DNA from: Plasticicumulans lactativorans
GTDB taxonomy: Bacteria > Pseudomonadota > Gammaproteobacteria > Competibacterales > Competibacteraceae
NCBI RefSeq assembly: GCF_004341245.1
Contig: NZ_SLWY01000005.1
Location: forward strand, 1 to 64,000
Direction of reading: 5' to 3'
Length of the DNA: 64,000 nt
Made by a program: the position numbers and the translations under genes. The notes under the pieces were generated by a model that was given only the letters and a program-made list of their open reading frames with translations, did not search any database and was not told the origin of the DNA. Positions 27,913 through 36,876 of this stretch are shown piece by piece (within the stretch, counting starts at the first letter, position 1; every line of letters begins with the position of its first letter).

Positions 27913-29985
27913 ATGGTCGTGTCGGGGGCGCGAAGGGGCGTGTGGCGCAGCGTGCGGCTGCTGGTACTCGCGGCGTGTGCGCTGCTCGCGCTCGACCACC
28001 TGTTCCCGCCCGACCTGGGCCGTCTGCAGCGCGTGTCGGTGCAGTTGCTGGACGCCGACGGCGTGCTGATGCACGTGCAGCTGTCGGCGGACGGCTACTG
28101 GCGCCTGCCGCTGTCGCTCGACGCCGTCGACCCGCGCTTCGTCGACACCCTGGTCGCCTTCGAGGACCGGCGCTTCTGGTGGCATCCGGGCGTGGACCCG
28201 CTCGCGCTCGTGCGCGCCGCTGGGCAGTGGCTGCGCCACGGCCGCGTGGTGTCGGGCGGCTCGACGCTGACGATGCAGCTCGCACGCCTGCTCGAACCGC
28301 GCCCGCGCACGCTGCGTACCAAGCTCGTCGAGATCGCGCGCGCGCTGCAGCTCGAATGGCATTACGACAAGCGGCAGCTCCTCTCGATGTACCTGACGCT
28401 CGCGCCCTACGGCGGCAACGTCGAGGGGCTGCGCGCGGCGAGCCTGGTGTGGCTCGGCAAGGAGCCGCGCGCGCTGAGCGCCGCCGAGGCCGCGCTGCTC
28501 GCGGCGCTGCCGCAGTCGCCGAGCCGGCTGCGTCCCGACCGCCACGCGCGGGCGGCCGGCCTGGCGCGCGACAAGGTGCTCGGGCGGGTCGCCGCGCACG
28601 GCGGGCTCGCCCCCGGGCGGCTCGCCGAGGCCCTGGCCGAGCCGGTGCCGAGCCGGCGCCTGCCCCTGCCGCGGCAACTGCCGCACCTCGCCGCTGTGCT
28701 GCAGCGTGAACGGCCGGCGGGCAGCGCGTTCCCCACCTCGGTGCGGCGCGAACTGCAGCGCGGCGTCGCCGGGCTCGCGGCGCGCGCGCTGGAGGCCTGG
28801 GGCCCGCGGGTCAACGCGGCGATCCTGGTGGTCGACCACCGCCAGCGCCGCGTGCTCGCCTACCTCGGCGCCGCCGACACCGGCGATCCGGCCCGCGGCG
28901 GGCAGCTGGACCTCGTGCGCGCGCTGCGCTCGCCGGGCTCGACGCTGAAGCCGCTGGTCTACGGCCTCGGCTTCGAGGACGGCGTGATCCAGCCGGGCAC
29001 ACGCATCGACGACGTGCCGACGCGCTTCGGCGACTACGCCCCGGCGAACTTCCAGGACCGCTATCACGGCGAGGTCAGCGCGCGGGAGGCCCTGCAGTGG
29101 TCGCTGAACGTCCCCGCGGTGGCGGTGTTCGAGCAGGTCGGGCCGGCGCGGACCGCCGCACGCCTGCGCGCCGCCGGCATCGAGCTGCGCCTGCCGGCGG
29201 GCGCCGAACCGGGGCTGCCGCTGGTGCTCGGCGGCGTCGGCACCCGCCTGTGGGATCTGGTGACGCTCTACGCCGCGCTTGCCGAGGACGGCGAGGCGCG
29301 GCCGCTGCGCCTGCTCGCCGATGCGCCCGAGGGGGCGGCGGTGAGCCTGCTGTCGGCGCGCGCCGCCGGGCAGGTCGCCCGCATCCTCGAGGACGCGCCG
29401 CCGCCGCCCGAGGCGGTTGCCGCCGAGGCGCAGCGCGAGCCGCGGCGGATCGCGTACAAGACCGGCACCTCGTATGGCTTTCGCGACGCCTGGGCGATCG
29501 GCTTCGACGGCGCCCACACCGTCGGCGTCTGGGTCGGGCGCGCCGACGGCTCGCCCAGCCCCGGGCAGTTCGGCCGCAACACCGCGGCGCCGCTGCTGTG
29601 GCGCGTGTTCGACCTGCTGCCCGCGGCGCCGCGGCCGAATGCGCCGGCCGTGGCGCAGGCGGACGCGCCCGCGCGCCTGCCGGCGCGCTGGCAGCGCCTG
29701 GGGCCCGCGCCGGCGGCGCGCAGCGCGCTCGCGGTGAGCTTCCCGCTCGACGGCTCGCGCCTGCCGCTGCCGCCGCCCGGCGCCGAGCTGCCGCTGGTCG
29801 CGCAGGGCGGCGAGCGGCCGCTGCGCTGGCTCGTCAACGGCGTGCCGCTGGCGCCGGCCGGGCTGCGCCGCAGCAGCGTCTGGCTGCCCGACGGTGCCGG
29901 CCGCGTGCGCGCCACCGTCATCGACGCCCGCGGCCGCAGCGCGAGCGCCGAGTTCTGGCTCGAGCGCCCGGCGCCGTGGCCGTGA
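27913..29985 (+). CDS. pbpC: Penicillin-binding protein 1C
   Basis: 690 residues from ATG 27913 (GTG 27886 would add nine). A bifunctional peptidoglycan synthase-type protein. After one N-terminal membrane helix (VRLLVLAACALLALDHLF) comes a GT51 glycosyltransferase domain (AFEDRRFWWHPGVDP, GGSTLTMQLARLLEPR, LSMYLTLAPYGGNVEG). The transpeptidase domain follows with S343TLK, SLN near residue 396 and KTGT at 516. A C-terminal beta-rich domain specific to PBP1C completes it. pbpC is often paired with an alpha-2-macroglobulin gene (yfhM); none is present here. Confidence 0.94.
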   Translation: MVVSGARRGVWRSVRLLVLAACALLALDHLFPPDLGRLQRVSVQLLDADGVLMHVQLSADGYWRLPLSLDAVDPRFVDTLVAFEDRRFWWHPGVDPLALVRAAGQWLRHGRVVSGGSTLTMQLARLLEPRPRTLRTKLVEIARALQLEWHYDKRQLLSMYLTLAPYGGNVEGLRAASLVWLGKEPRALSAAEAALLAALPQSPSRLRPDRHARAAGLARDKVLGRVAAHGGLAPGRLAEALAEPVPSRRLPLPRQLPHLAAVLQRERPAGSAFPTSVRRELQRGVAGLAARALEAWGPRVNAAILVVDHRQRRVLAYLGAADTGDPARGGQLDLVRALRSPGSTLKPLVYGLGFEDGVIQPGTRIDDVPTRFGDYAPANFQDRYHGEVSAREALQWSLNVPAVAVFEQVGPARTAARLRAAGIELRLPAGAEPGLPLVLGGVGTRLWDLVTLYAALAEDGEARPLRLLADAPEGAAVSLLSARAAGQVARILEDAPPPPEAVAAEAQREPRRIAYKTGTSYGFRDAWAIGFDGAHTVGVWVGRADGSPSPGQFGRNTAAPLLWRVFDLLPAAPRPNAPAVAQADAPARLPARWQRLGPAPAARSALAVSFPLDGSRLPLPPPGAELPLVAQGGERPLRWLVNGVPLAPAGLRRSSVWLPDGAGRVRATVIDARGRSASAEFWLERPAPWP

Positions 29986-30163
29986 GCGCCGCCCGGCGCG
30001 CGATCGGCGCTTGCAATGCGGGCGGGGGTTAAGGCAAGGTTCGCCGCGGATCGCCGAGGTGTTCGCGCCCCGCGTCGATTGCCGCACATCCGCCGCATCG
30101 GCTCCGCCCGGCGCGGCAGCGAGACTTCCCGCTGACCCGTGAACCGAGTGCGCCCGGCGGTCG

Positions 30164-30652
30164 ATGGTCGACATGCAACCCGGCAGTGCCGACACCCTCG
30201 TGTGTTTCGTGCTGCGTCCGAATCGCTCGGCCTCACGTCGCACACTCGGTCTGTTCTACGCCAGTCTGTGCTCGGTGTCCGCAGGGGTGGCCGGAGGCTT
30301 CGCGAGCGTCGGCCTGTGGCCGGTATTGCCCTTCGCCGGACTGGAGCTGCTGGCCCTGGGCGTGGCGCTGGCTTGGGTGGCGCGGCAGGCCGAGCGGGCG
30401 GAACGCGTCTGCGTGACGGGCGAGCGCGTGACCATCGAACGCCGTCCGCCGGACGGTGCGGCGGTCAGCCTGCCGCGCCTCTGGGCGCAGGTGGAGTTCT
30501 GGCGCGACGCGCGCGCCTGGCGGCCGAGTCGACTGGTGCTCGCGTCGCACGGACGGCGTGTCGAGATCGGTGCCTTCCTGACCGATGCGGAGCGCGAGCA
30601 ACTGGCGCGAGCGCTGCGCGGCTGGGTGGGGAGCGCGGCGGCCCGGCATTAG
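30164..30652 (+). CDS. DUF2244 membrane protein upstream of cytochrome oxidase genes
   Basis: 162 residues. Two adjacent membrane helices lie at about residues 28-46 and 49-68 (LGLFYASLCSVSAGVAGGF and LWPVLPFAGLELLALGVAL). A soluble, mostly beta domain follows (ERVTIERRPPDGAAVSLPR ... LVLASHGRRVEIGAFLTDAEREQLARALR), characteristic of DUF2244. Members are regularly found just before coxB in proteobacteria and are presumed oxidase-associated, but no activity is known. The start is the ATG at 30164 with a second ATG nine bases later. Confidence 0.85.
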   Translation: MVDMQPGSADTLVCFVLRPNRSASRRTLGLFYASLCSVSAGVAGGFASVGLWPVLPFAGLELLALGVALAWVARQAERAERVCVTGERVTIERRPPDGAAVSLPRLWAQVEFWRDARAWRPSRLVLASHGRRVEIGAFLTDAEREQLARALRGWVGSAAARH

Positions 30653-30731
30653 AACGGACAAGAAAACCCTCCGGGGTGCCCCGGAAAAGGGCCCGGAACA
30701 GGCGGGCCGATACCTGAGGAGAGATCAAGGC

Positions 30732-31928
30732 ATGTCAGCCAGTCGTCGAGTCGCGGGCGCATGCGGCCGTGCAGCCCTTGCCGGTTCGCTGTTGTGGGGG
30801 ACGGTCGCGCAGGCGGCCTTCGAGCTCAACATGACGCCCGGCGCCACCGCGGTCAGCCGCGACGTCTATCACCTGCACATGACGATCTTCTGGATCTGCG
30901 TGGCGATCGGCGTGGTGGTGTTCGGGGTGATGTTCTGGTCGATCTACCACCATCGCAAGTCGCGCGGGGCGGTGCCGGCGCAGTTCCACGAGAGCACCGC
31001 GATCGAGATCGCCTGGACGGTGGTGCCGGTGATGATCCTCGTCGGCATGGCCATCCCGGCGACCAGGACGCTGGTCGCGATGGAGGACACCAGCAATCCC
31101 GACCTGACGGTGAAGATCACCGGCTACCAGTGGAAGTGGCGCTACGAGTATCTGCAGGACGGCGTCAGCTTCTACAGCAACCTCAAGACCAGCGCGCAGC
31201 AGATGCACGGCGAGGCGCCGAAGGGCGAGCACTACCTGCTCGAGGTCGACAAGCCGCTGGTGCTGCCGGTGGGCAAGAAGGTGCGCCTGCTGACCACCGC
31301 GGCGGACGTCATCCACTCGTGGTGGGTGCCGGCGCTGGCGATCAAGAAGGACGCCATCCCCGGCTTCATCAACGAGGTGTGGACGCGCATCGACACCCCC
31401 GGCACCTATCGCGGCCAGTGCGCCGAGCTGTGCGGCAAGGACCACGGCTTCATGCCCATCGTCATCGTCGCCCTCAACGATGCGGACTACGCGAAGTGGC
31501 TGGCCGACACCAAGGCGAGCCTCGCCGCCGAGGCCGACAGCGCCAACCGCACCTGGGACAGGGCCGAACTGATGAAGAAGGGCGCCGAGGTCTACCAGAC
31601 CTGCGCGGCCTGCCATCAGGCGAACGGCGAGGGCCTGCCCGGCGTCTTCCCGCCGCTGGTCAAGGGCAAGCCGTTCAGCGGCTCCGAGGAGATGCTGAAG
31701 CCGCTGCGCGAGCGCGGGCTGCTCGCGGCCGACAACACCATTGCCGCCGTCAGCGTGGAACAGCAGGCCGCCGTCATCCTCAAGGGCATTCCGGGCACGG
31801 CCATGGCCGCCTTCGGGCCCCAACTCGGTGATGTCGAAGTCGCGGCGCTGCTGACCTACATCCGCAACAGCTGGGGCAACGACCTCGGCGACGTCGTCCA
31901 GCCCGCCGCCATCAAGGCCCTGCGCTAG
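30732..31928 (+). CDS. coxB: Cytochrome c oxidase subunit II with fused cytochrome c (caa3 type)
   Basis: 398 residues from ATG 30732, preceded by GAGGAGA. A signal sequence is followed by two membrane helices and the periplasmic CuA cupredoxin domain. Its ligands appear in ADVIHSWWVPALAI and GQCAELCGKDHGFMP. The C-terminus carries an extra class I cytochrome c with C291AACH and a later Met, so electrons can pass directly to CuA: a caa3-type enzyme. Two GC hairpins lie in the gap upstream (30680-30710). It is first in the run coxB-coxA-small protein-ctaG-coxC. Confidence 0.96.
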   Translation: MSASRRVAGACGRAALAGSLLWGTVAQAAFELNMTPGATAVSRDVYHLHMTIFWICVAIGVVVFGVMFWSIYHHRKSRGAVPAQFHESTAIEIAWTVVPVMILVGMAIPATRTLVAMEDTSNPDLTVKITGYQWKWRYEYLQDGVSFYSNLKTSAQQMHGEAPKGEHYLLEVDKPLVLPVGKKVRLLTTAADVIHSWWVPALAIKKDAIPGFINEVWTRIDTPGTYRGQCAELCGKDHGFMPIVIVALNDADYAKWLADTKASLAAEADSANRTWDRAELMKKGAEVYQTCAACHQANGEGLPGVFPPLVKGKPFSGSEEMLKPLRERGLLAADNTIAAVSVEQQAAVILKGIPGTAMAAFGPQLGDVEVAALLTYIRNSWGNDLGDVVQPAAIKALR

Positions 31929-31939
31929 GAGTGAACCCC

Positions 31940-33538
31940 ATGAGCGCGACCACCGCCCACGATACCCACCACGACGATCACGCCGCGCCGCGCGGCCTGA
32001 TGCGCTGGCTGACGACCACCAACCACAAGGACATCGGCACGCTGTACCTGCTGTTCTCGCTGACGATGTTCTTCGTCGGCGGCAGCTTCGCGCTGGTGAT
32101 CCGTGCCGAGCTGTTCCAGCCCGGCCTGCAGATCGTCAACCCGCACTTCTTCAACCAGATGACCACCATGCACGCGCTGGTGATGATCTTCGGCGCGGTG
32201 ATGCCGGCCTTCGTCGGCCTGGCCAACTGGCTGATCCCGATGATGGTCGGCGCGCCGGACATGGCCCTGCCGCGCATGAACAACTGGTCGTTCTGGATCA
32301 TGCCCTTCGCCTTCACGCTGCTGCTGTCGACGCTGTTCATGGACGGCGGTGGTCCGGCGGGCGGCTGGACGCTGTACCCGCCGCTCAGCCTGCAGACCGG
32401 CGCGGCCTTCCCCTTCGTGATCCTGTCGATCCACATGATGGGCGTGTCGTCGGTGATGGGCGCGATCAACGTCATCGCCACCATCCTCAACATGCGCGCG
32501 CCGGGCATGACGCTGATGCGCATGCCGCTGTTCGTGTGGACCTGGCTGATCACCGCCTACCTGCTGATCGCGGTGATGCCGGTGCTCGCCGGCGCGGTGA
32601 CGATGCTGCTCACCGACAAGTACTTCGGCACCAGCTTCTTCAATGCCGCGGGCGGTGGCGACCCGGTGATGTTCCAGCACATCTTCTGGTTCTTCGGCCA
32701 CCCCGAGGTCTACATCATGATCCTGCCGGCGTTCGGGATCGTCTCGCAGATCATCCCGACCTTCGCGCGCAAGCCGCTGTTCGGCTATGCGTCGATGGTG
32801 TACGCGACGGCCTCGATCGCCTTCCTGAGCTTCATCGTCTGGGCGCACCACATGTTCACCGTCGGCATGCCGCTCGCCGGCGAACTGTTCTTCATGTACG
32901 CGACGATGCTGATCGCCGTACCCACCGGGGTGAAGGTGTTCAACTGGGTGGCGACGATGTGGCGCGGCTCGATGACCTTCGAGACGCCGATGCTGTTCGC
33001 GATCGCCTTCGTCGTGCTGTTCACGATCGGCGGCTTCTCCGGACTGATGCTCGCGATCGCCCCGGCCGACTTCCAGTACCAGGACACCTACTTCGTCGTC
33101 GCGCACTTCCATTACGTGCTGGTGCCGGGCGCGATCTTTTCGATCATGGCCGCGGCCTACTACTGGCTGCCGAAGTGGACCGGCCACAGGTACGACGAGA
33201 AGCTCGGCCGCCTGCACTTCTGGTGCTCGGCGATCGGCGTCAACGTGCTGTTCTTCCCGCAGCACTTCCTCGGCCTCGCCGGCATGCCGCGGCGCATCCC
33301 CGACTACGCGCTGCAGTTCACCGAGTTCAACATGATCTCGTCGGTCGGCGCCTTCATGTTCGGCTTCTCGCAACTGATCTTCCTCTACGTGGTGATCAAG
33401 TGCATCCGCGGCGGCGAGCCGGCGGGCGACCGGGTGTGGGAAGGTGCGCACGGCCTGGAATGGACCCTGTCGTCGCCGCCGCCGCACCATTCCTTCCAGA
33501 CGCCGCCCGAGATCAAGGAAGCCGAGGCGCACAGCTGA
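31940..33538 (+). CDS. coxA: Cytochrome c oxidase subunit I
   Basis: 532 residues from ATG 31940, with TAGGAG eight bases upstream (the TAG is the coxB stop). It is the heme a/heme a3-CuB catalytic subunit with 12 membrane helices. The low-spin heme histidine lies in NQMTTMHALVMIFG. The active site HPEVYIMILPAFGIVSQI has the His-Tyr crosslink pair, with the CuB histidines in WAHHMF. Heme a3 and a ligands lie in the VVAHFHYVLVPG region. The D- and K-channel patterns look canonical, so this should be a proton-pumping A-type oxidase. Confidence 0.98.
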   Translation: MSATTAHDTHHDDHAAPRGLMRWLTTTNHKDIGTLYLLFSLTMFFVGGSFALVIRAELFQPGLQIVNPHFFNQMTTMHALVMIFGAVMPAFVGLANWLIPMMVGAPDMALPRMNNWSFWIMPFAFTLLLSTLFMDGGGPAGGWTLYPPLSLQTGAAFPFVILSIHMMGVSSVMGAINVIATILNMRAPGMTLMRMPLFVWTWLITAYLLIAVMPVLAGAVTMLLTDKYFGTSFFNAAGGGDPVMFQHIFWFFGHPEVYIMILPAFGIVSQIIPTFARKPLFGYASMVYATASIAFLSFIVWAHHMFTVGMPLAGELFFMYATMLIAVPTGVKVFNWVATMWRGSMTFETPMLFAIAFVVLFTIGGFSGLMLAIAPADFQYQDTYFVVAHFHYVLVPGAIFSIMAAAYYWLPKWTGHRYDEKLGRLHFWCSAIGVNVLFFPQHFLGLAGMPRRIPDYALQFTEFNMISSVGAFMFGFSQLIFLYVVIKCIRGGEPAGDRVWEGAHGLEWTLSSPPPHHSFQTPPEIKEAEAHS

Positions 33539-33592
33539 CAGCAGGCGCGCCGCCCTGCGCATGACGCACCGGGCGGCCCTGAACCGCGGAGA

Positions 33593-33724
33593 ATGCTCGT
33601 GGAACAAGACCTGACACAGGCTGCCAGCCGGCAGCGGGCGGCGGTGCGTCGCACCGCCTGGGTGCTGACCGTCACCGCGGTGGTGTTCTACCTCGGCTTC
33701 ATCTGGCTGGCGGGGCGCCCGTGA
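33593..33724 (+). CDS. Cytochrome oxidase small assembly protein
   Basis: A 43-residue single-helix protein, short enough to be missed by gene finders. It starts MLVEQDLTQAASRQRAAVRR, then a membrane helix TAWVLTVTAVVFYLGFIWLA. The start may instead be GTG 33599, which has GGAG eight bases upstream. Its stop overlaps the GTG start of ctaG by four bases (GTGA). Equivalent peptides between coxA and ctaG are annotated in other proteobacteria as oxidase small assembly proteins, with no known mechanism. Context makes a role in oxidase biogenesis likely. Confidence 0.75.
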   Translation: MLVEQDLTQAASRQRAAVRRTAWVLTVTAVVFYLGFIWLAGRP

Positions 33725-34281
33725 GCACCGAGTCCACGGAACCGCTGGCCACCACGGCCGCGGCCAACCGCCGCTCGGTACGGCGCCTGCTCGCCGTGGT
33801 CGTCGGCATGTTCGGCTTCGGTTTTCTGATGGTGCCGTTCTACGACGTCATCTGCGACATCACCGGGCTCAACGGCAAGACGCGCAACAGCGTCGCCGAC
33901 GCCGCGCCGGTGCGCGTCGACGCTTCGCGCACGGTCACCGTCGAATTCGTCGCCAGCGTCAACGCCGATGCGCCGTGGGAGTTCCGCCCCGACGTCGTGC
34001 GCCTGGATGTGCACCCGGGCCAGTTCTACCAGACGCATTTCTACGCCCGGAACCTGCAGGACCGGCCGCTGGTGGCGCAGGCGATCCCGAGCGTCGCGCC
34101 CGGCCTCGCGGCCACGTATTTCCAGAAGATCGAATGCTTTTGCTTCAACCGGCAGGCCTTCGCCGCCGGCGAGGGCCGCGAGATGCCGGTGACGTTCCGG
34201 CTCGATCCGGCCCTGCCGGCCGACACCCGCACCGTGACGCTCTCCTACACCCTGTTCCGGGCCGAGGGGCAGGGCGGCTGA
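33721..34281 (+). CDS. ctaG: Cytochrome c oxidase assembly protein CtaG (Cox11)
   Basis: 186 residues from GTG 33721, coupled to the small gene before it. One N-terminal membrane helix (LLAVVVGMFGFGFLMVPFY) anchors a periplasmic immunoglobulin-like domain. That domain carries the copper motif ECFCF and further IPSVAPGLAATYFQKI. Cox11 delivers copper to the CuB site of subunit I. Length and motif are complete. It sits in the canonical place between coxA and coxC. Confidence 0.96.
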   Translation: MSTESTEPLATTAAANRRSVRRLLAVVVGMFGFGFLMVPFYDVICDITGLNGKTRNSVADAAPVRVDASRTVTVEFVASVNADAPWEFRPDVVRLDVHPGQFYQTHFYARNLQDRPLVAQAIPSVAPGLAATYFQKIECFCFNRQAFAAGEGREMPVTFRLDPALPADTRTVTLSYTLFRAEGQGG

Positions 34282-34336
34282 GCGCCGACAACGAGACCAC
34301 CACGCGCCCGATCGAGGCGCAGGGAGACAGGACGCG

Positions 34337-35203
34337 ATGAGCGAGGTTCACCACGGCAGTTACTACGTCCCGCACAGCAGCGTGTGGCCGATCGTCGGCT
34401 CGGTCGGCCTGTTCACGACCATGCTCGGCGGAGCCAACTGGCTCAACGGCCACTCCAACACGCTGTTCATCATCGGCCTGTCGATCATGATCGTGATGCT
34501 GTTCGGCTGGTTCGGGACGGTGATCCGCGAGAGCGAGGGCGGCTTCTACAACGCGCAGATGGACCGCTCGTTCCGCTGGGGGATGAGCTGGTTCATCTTC
34601 TCCGAGGTGATGTTCTTCGCGGCGTTCTTTGGGGCGCTGTTCTACGCGCGCGAGTTTGCGCTGCCGTGGCTCGGTGGCAGCGCGGAGTCGAAGTTCGGCA
34701 CCCACGAGTTCCTCTGGCCCAACTTCGAAACGCACTGGCCGACGAACGGTCCGGGGTTCGTCGGCGGCAGCTTCGAGGTGATGGGCGCCTGGGGTCTGCC
34801 GGCGATCAACACGCTGATCCTGCTGTCGAGCGGCGTCACGGTGACCTGGGCGCACTGGGGGCTGCTGAAGAACAACCGCCGGCAACTGATCATCGGCCTC
34901 GCCGCGACCGTCGCCCTCGGTTTCCTGTTCGTCACGCTGCAGGCGATCGAGTACAGCCACGCCTACCAGCACATGAACCTGAAGCTCAGCACCGGCATCT
35001 ACGGCTCCACCTTCTTCATGCTGACCGGCTTCCACGGCCTGCACGTGACGATGGGCGCGATCATCCTGAGCGTGGTGCTGTTCCGCTCGATCGCCGGGCA
35101 CTTCACCGCCGAGAAGCATTTCGCCTTCGAGGCGGCCGCGTGGTACTGGCACTTCGTCGACGTGGTGTGGCTCGGCCTGTTCGTGTTCGTCTACTGGCTC
35201 TGA
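34337..35203 (+). CDS. coxC: Cytochrome c oxidase subunit III
   Basis: 288 residues, seven membrane helices. It begins SEVHHGSYYVPHSSVWPIVG and ends with WYWHFVDVVWLGLFVFVYW, the signature closing helix of CoxC. FRWGMSWFIFSEVMFFAAFF and GFHGLHVTMG are further landmarks. Subunit III stabilises subunit I and helps proton entry. The DUF2970-type gene that often lies before coxC in related clusters is absent; only 55 bp separate ctaG and coxC. Confidence 0.97.
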   Translation: MSEVHHGSYYVPHSSVWPIVGSVGLFTTMLGGANWLNGHSNTLFIIGLSIMIVMLFGWFGTVIRESEGGFYNAQMDRSFRWGMSWFIFSEVMFFAAFFGALFYAREFALPWLGGSAESKFGTHEFLWPNFETHWPTNGPGFVGGSFEVMGAWGLPAINTLILLSSGVTVTWAHWGLLKNNRRQLIIGLAATVALGFLFVTLQAIEYSHAYQHMNLKLSTGIYGSTFFMLTGFHGLHVTMGAIILSVVLFRSIAGHFTAEKHFAFEAAAWYWHFVDVVWLGLFVFVYWL

Positions 35204-35209
35204 GGGGCC

Positions 35210-35413
35210 TCACAGGCCGTGCGGCCTGATCAGGCCGGTCATGTAGGCGAGCATCAGCATGATGAAGAGGGCGACCGAGAGCCCGATGCGCACCGTCAGC
35301 GCGCGTACCGTGCGGTCGTTGCGCTGGCGATCGTGCACCAGGAAGTACAGCCCCGAGGCCAGGCTCGCCACGATGGCGAGGAGAGCCACGACGACGAGCA
35401 GCTTGAAGGTCAT
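35210..35413 (-). CDS. Twin-transmembrane protein (DUF2909-like)
   Basis: 67 residues made almost entirely of two membrane helices (LLVVVALLAIVASLASGLYFLV and IGLSVALFIMLMLAYMTGLI) joined by a short charged loop HDRQRNDR. This is the DUF2909 twin-transmembrane pattern found between coxC and SURF1 in Pseudomonas-like clusters, also on the opposite strand there. It is likely tied to oxidase assembly or stability, without direct proof. It converges with coxC (6-bp gap) and is divergent from surf1. Confidence 0.85.
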   Translation of the reverse strand: MTFKLLVVVALLAIVASLASGLYFLVHDRQRNDRTVRALTVRIGLSVALFIMLMLAYMTGLIRPHGL

Positions 35414-35514
35414 GGATCGTGCTCCGTGGAAAAGGGGGCGGGCGAGTATAGCCGCCGCGGGGCGCGACGCTGTCGGCGCCGCCGCCGCGGACGGTGGTGT
35501 GTGCCACCGTGCCC

Positions 35515-36288
35515 ATGGCTAGCGCCGGCGCTTCGGTCGTGGCGCAGCGCCGCTGGCGGCGGCTGGCGCCGTGGCTGCTGGCCGTGGTCGCCGGCAGCGG
35601 ATTCGTCGGTCTCGGTGTCTGGCAGTTGCGGCGTGCGGACGAGAAGGCCGCGCTGATCGCGGCCTTCGAGGTGCGCAGCCGGGCGCCGGCGGTGGCGCTC
35701 GCCGAGCTCGACCCCGCCGACCCCGCCAACCGGTTCCGCGAAGTGCGGGTGAGCGGACGCTACGTCGCCGAGCACCAGTGGCTGCTCGACAACCAGTTGC
35801 AGCATGGCCAGCCCGGCTACCGCGTGCTGACGCCGCTGGACCCCGGCGGCGCGGCCGCGTGGGTGCTGGTGGACCGGGGCTGGGTGGCGCAGGGGGAGAC
35901 GCGTCAGGTGCTGCCGGAGGTGAGCGCGCCGCAGGGCAGGGTCACGGTGCTCGGGCGCCTGTCGCAGCCGCCCGAACCGGGGGTGCGGCTCGGCCACTGG
36001 CCGGCGCAGCCGTCCTGGCCGGCGGTGGTGCCCTGGTTCGACTTCGATGCCGCCGAGCACGCGCTCGGCCATCCGCTCGAGCGGGCGGTGATCCTGCTCG
36101 ATCCCGCCGCGCCCGGCGGGTACCGGCGGGAGTGGGCCGTGAACCTGGTGACGCTGAGCCCCGACCGGCACCGGGCCTACGCGGTGCAGTGGTTCAGCCT
36201 GGCCGTCGCCGTGGCGGTGACGGCGGGAGTGCTCGAGTGGCGCCGGCGGGCGGCGCTCGGCAAGGAGAAAGAAGCATGTCGTCGATGA
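35515..36288 (+). CDS. SURF1-family oxidase assembly protein
   Basis: 257 residues from ATG 35515; GTG 35494 or 35497 would add six or seven. N- and C-terminal membrane helices (LAPWLLAVVAGSGFVGLGVWQLRRA and VQWFSLAVAVAVTAGVLEW) flank a periplasmic domain. WQLRRADEKAAL, WLLDNQLQHGQPGYRVLTPL and VDRGWVA are family landmarks. SURF1 binds heme a and helps insert it into subunit I. The last 13 bases overlap the following SCO-like gene, so the two are probably co-translated. Confidence 0.93.
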   Translation: MASAGASVVAQRRWRRLAPWLLAVVAGSGFVGLGVWQLRRADEKAALIAAFEVRSRAPAVALAELDPADPANRFREVRVSGRYVAEHQWLLDNQLQHGQPGYRVLTPLDPGGAAAWVLVDRGWVAQGETRQVLPEVSAPQGRVTVLGRLSQPPEPGVRLGHWPAQPSWPAVVPWFDFDAAEHALGHPLERAVILLDPAAPGGYRREWAVNLVTLSPDRHRAYAVQWFSLAVAVAVTAGVLEWRRRAALGKEKEACRR

Positions 36289-36872
36289 GTCTGCGTGCAA
36301 CGGCGGCCGGTCGGCCGGCCCGTCAGCGCACGCTGCTGGTGGCGCTGATCGCGCTGTTCCTGCTGCCGCTCGTGCTCGCCTGGGTGCTGGTCGGCCACTG
36401 GCGCCCGTCCGGGAGTGCCGAGCACGGCGAATTGCTGGTGCCGGCGCGGCCGCTGCCGCAGGTGTTCATCACCGCGCACGCGCTGCACGGTCGCTGGACG
36501 CTGGTCTACCTTGCCACCGGGCCGGGGTGCGACGCGGCGTGCCGCGGGGCGCTGTACCGCCTCCGGCAGGTGCGCCTCGCCACCGGCAAGGACATCGACC
36601 GCGTGCAGCGGCTGGCGCTGTGGCTCCAGCCGGCCGACGCGGCGACCCGCCAGTGGCTCGCGGTCGAGCACGCCGGCCTCGCCGGCGCCGAGGCCGCTGC
36701 CGGGGAACTGCAGCCCTTCACGGCCGCGTGGCCGGCGGGAGGCGCGGTTGGCCGGTGGATCTACCTGGTCGACCCGCTGGGCAATCTGGTGCTGCGCTAT
36801 CCGGCCGATGTCGACGCCAAGGGCATCCTGTCGGACCTGCAGCGCCTGTTGAAACTGTCGAAGATCGGGTGA
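36276..36872 (+). CDS. SCO-like membrane-anchored thioredoxin-fold protein of the oxidase cluster
   Basis: 198 residues from ATG 36276, with AAGGAG eight bases upstream. One N-terminal helix (TLLVALIALFLLPLVLAWVLVG) is followed by a thioredoxin-like domain. It carries GPGCDAACRGALYRLRQV (a CxxxC pair as in SCO copper chaperones) and ends WIYLVDPLGNLVLRYP. The distal histidine that completes the SCO copper site, normally just before this final strand, is not seen. It may be a thiol oxidoreductase or a divergent chaperone. A similar protein occupies the same position before ctaA in Pseudomonas. Confidence 0.75.
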   Translation: MSSMSLRATAAGRPARQRTLLVALIALFLLPLVLAWVLVGHWRPSGSAEHGELLVPARPLPQVFITAHALHGRWTLVYLATGPGCDAACRGALYRLRQVRLATGKDIDRVQRLALWLQPADAATRQWLAVEHAGLAGAEAAAGELQPFTAAWPAGGAVGRWIYLVDPLGNLVLRYPADVDAKGILSDLQRLLKLSKIG

Positions 36873-36876
36873 GTCC

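Noticed and set aside
25561-30243. A 1560-codon open frame antisense to the decarboxylase and pbpC
   Set aside because: Same antisense composition bias; the plus strand holds two complete conserved enzymes.
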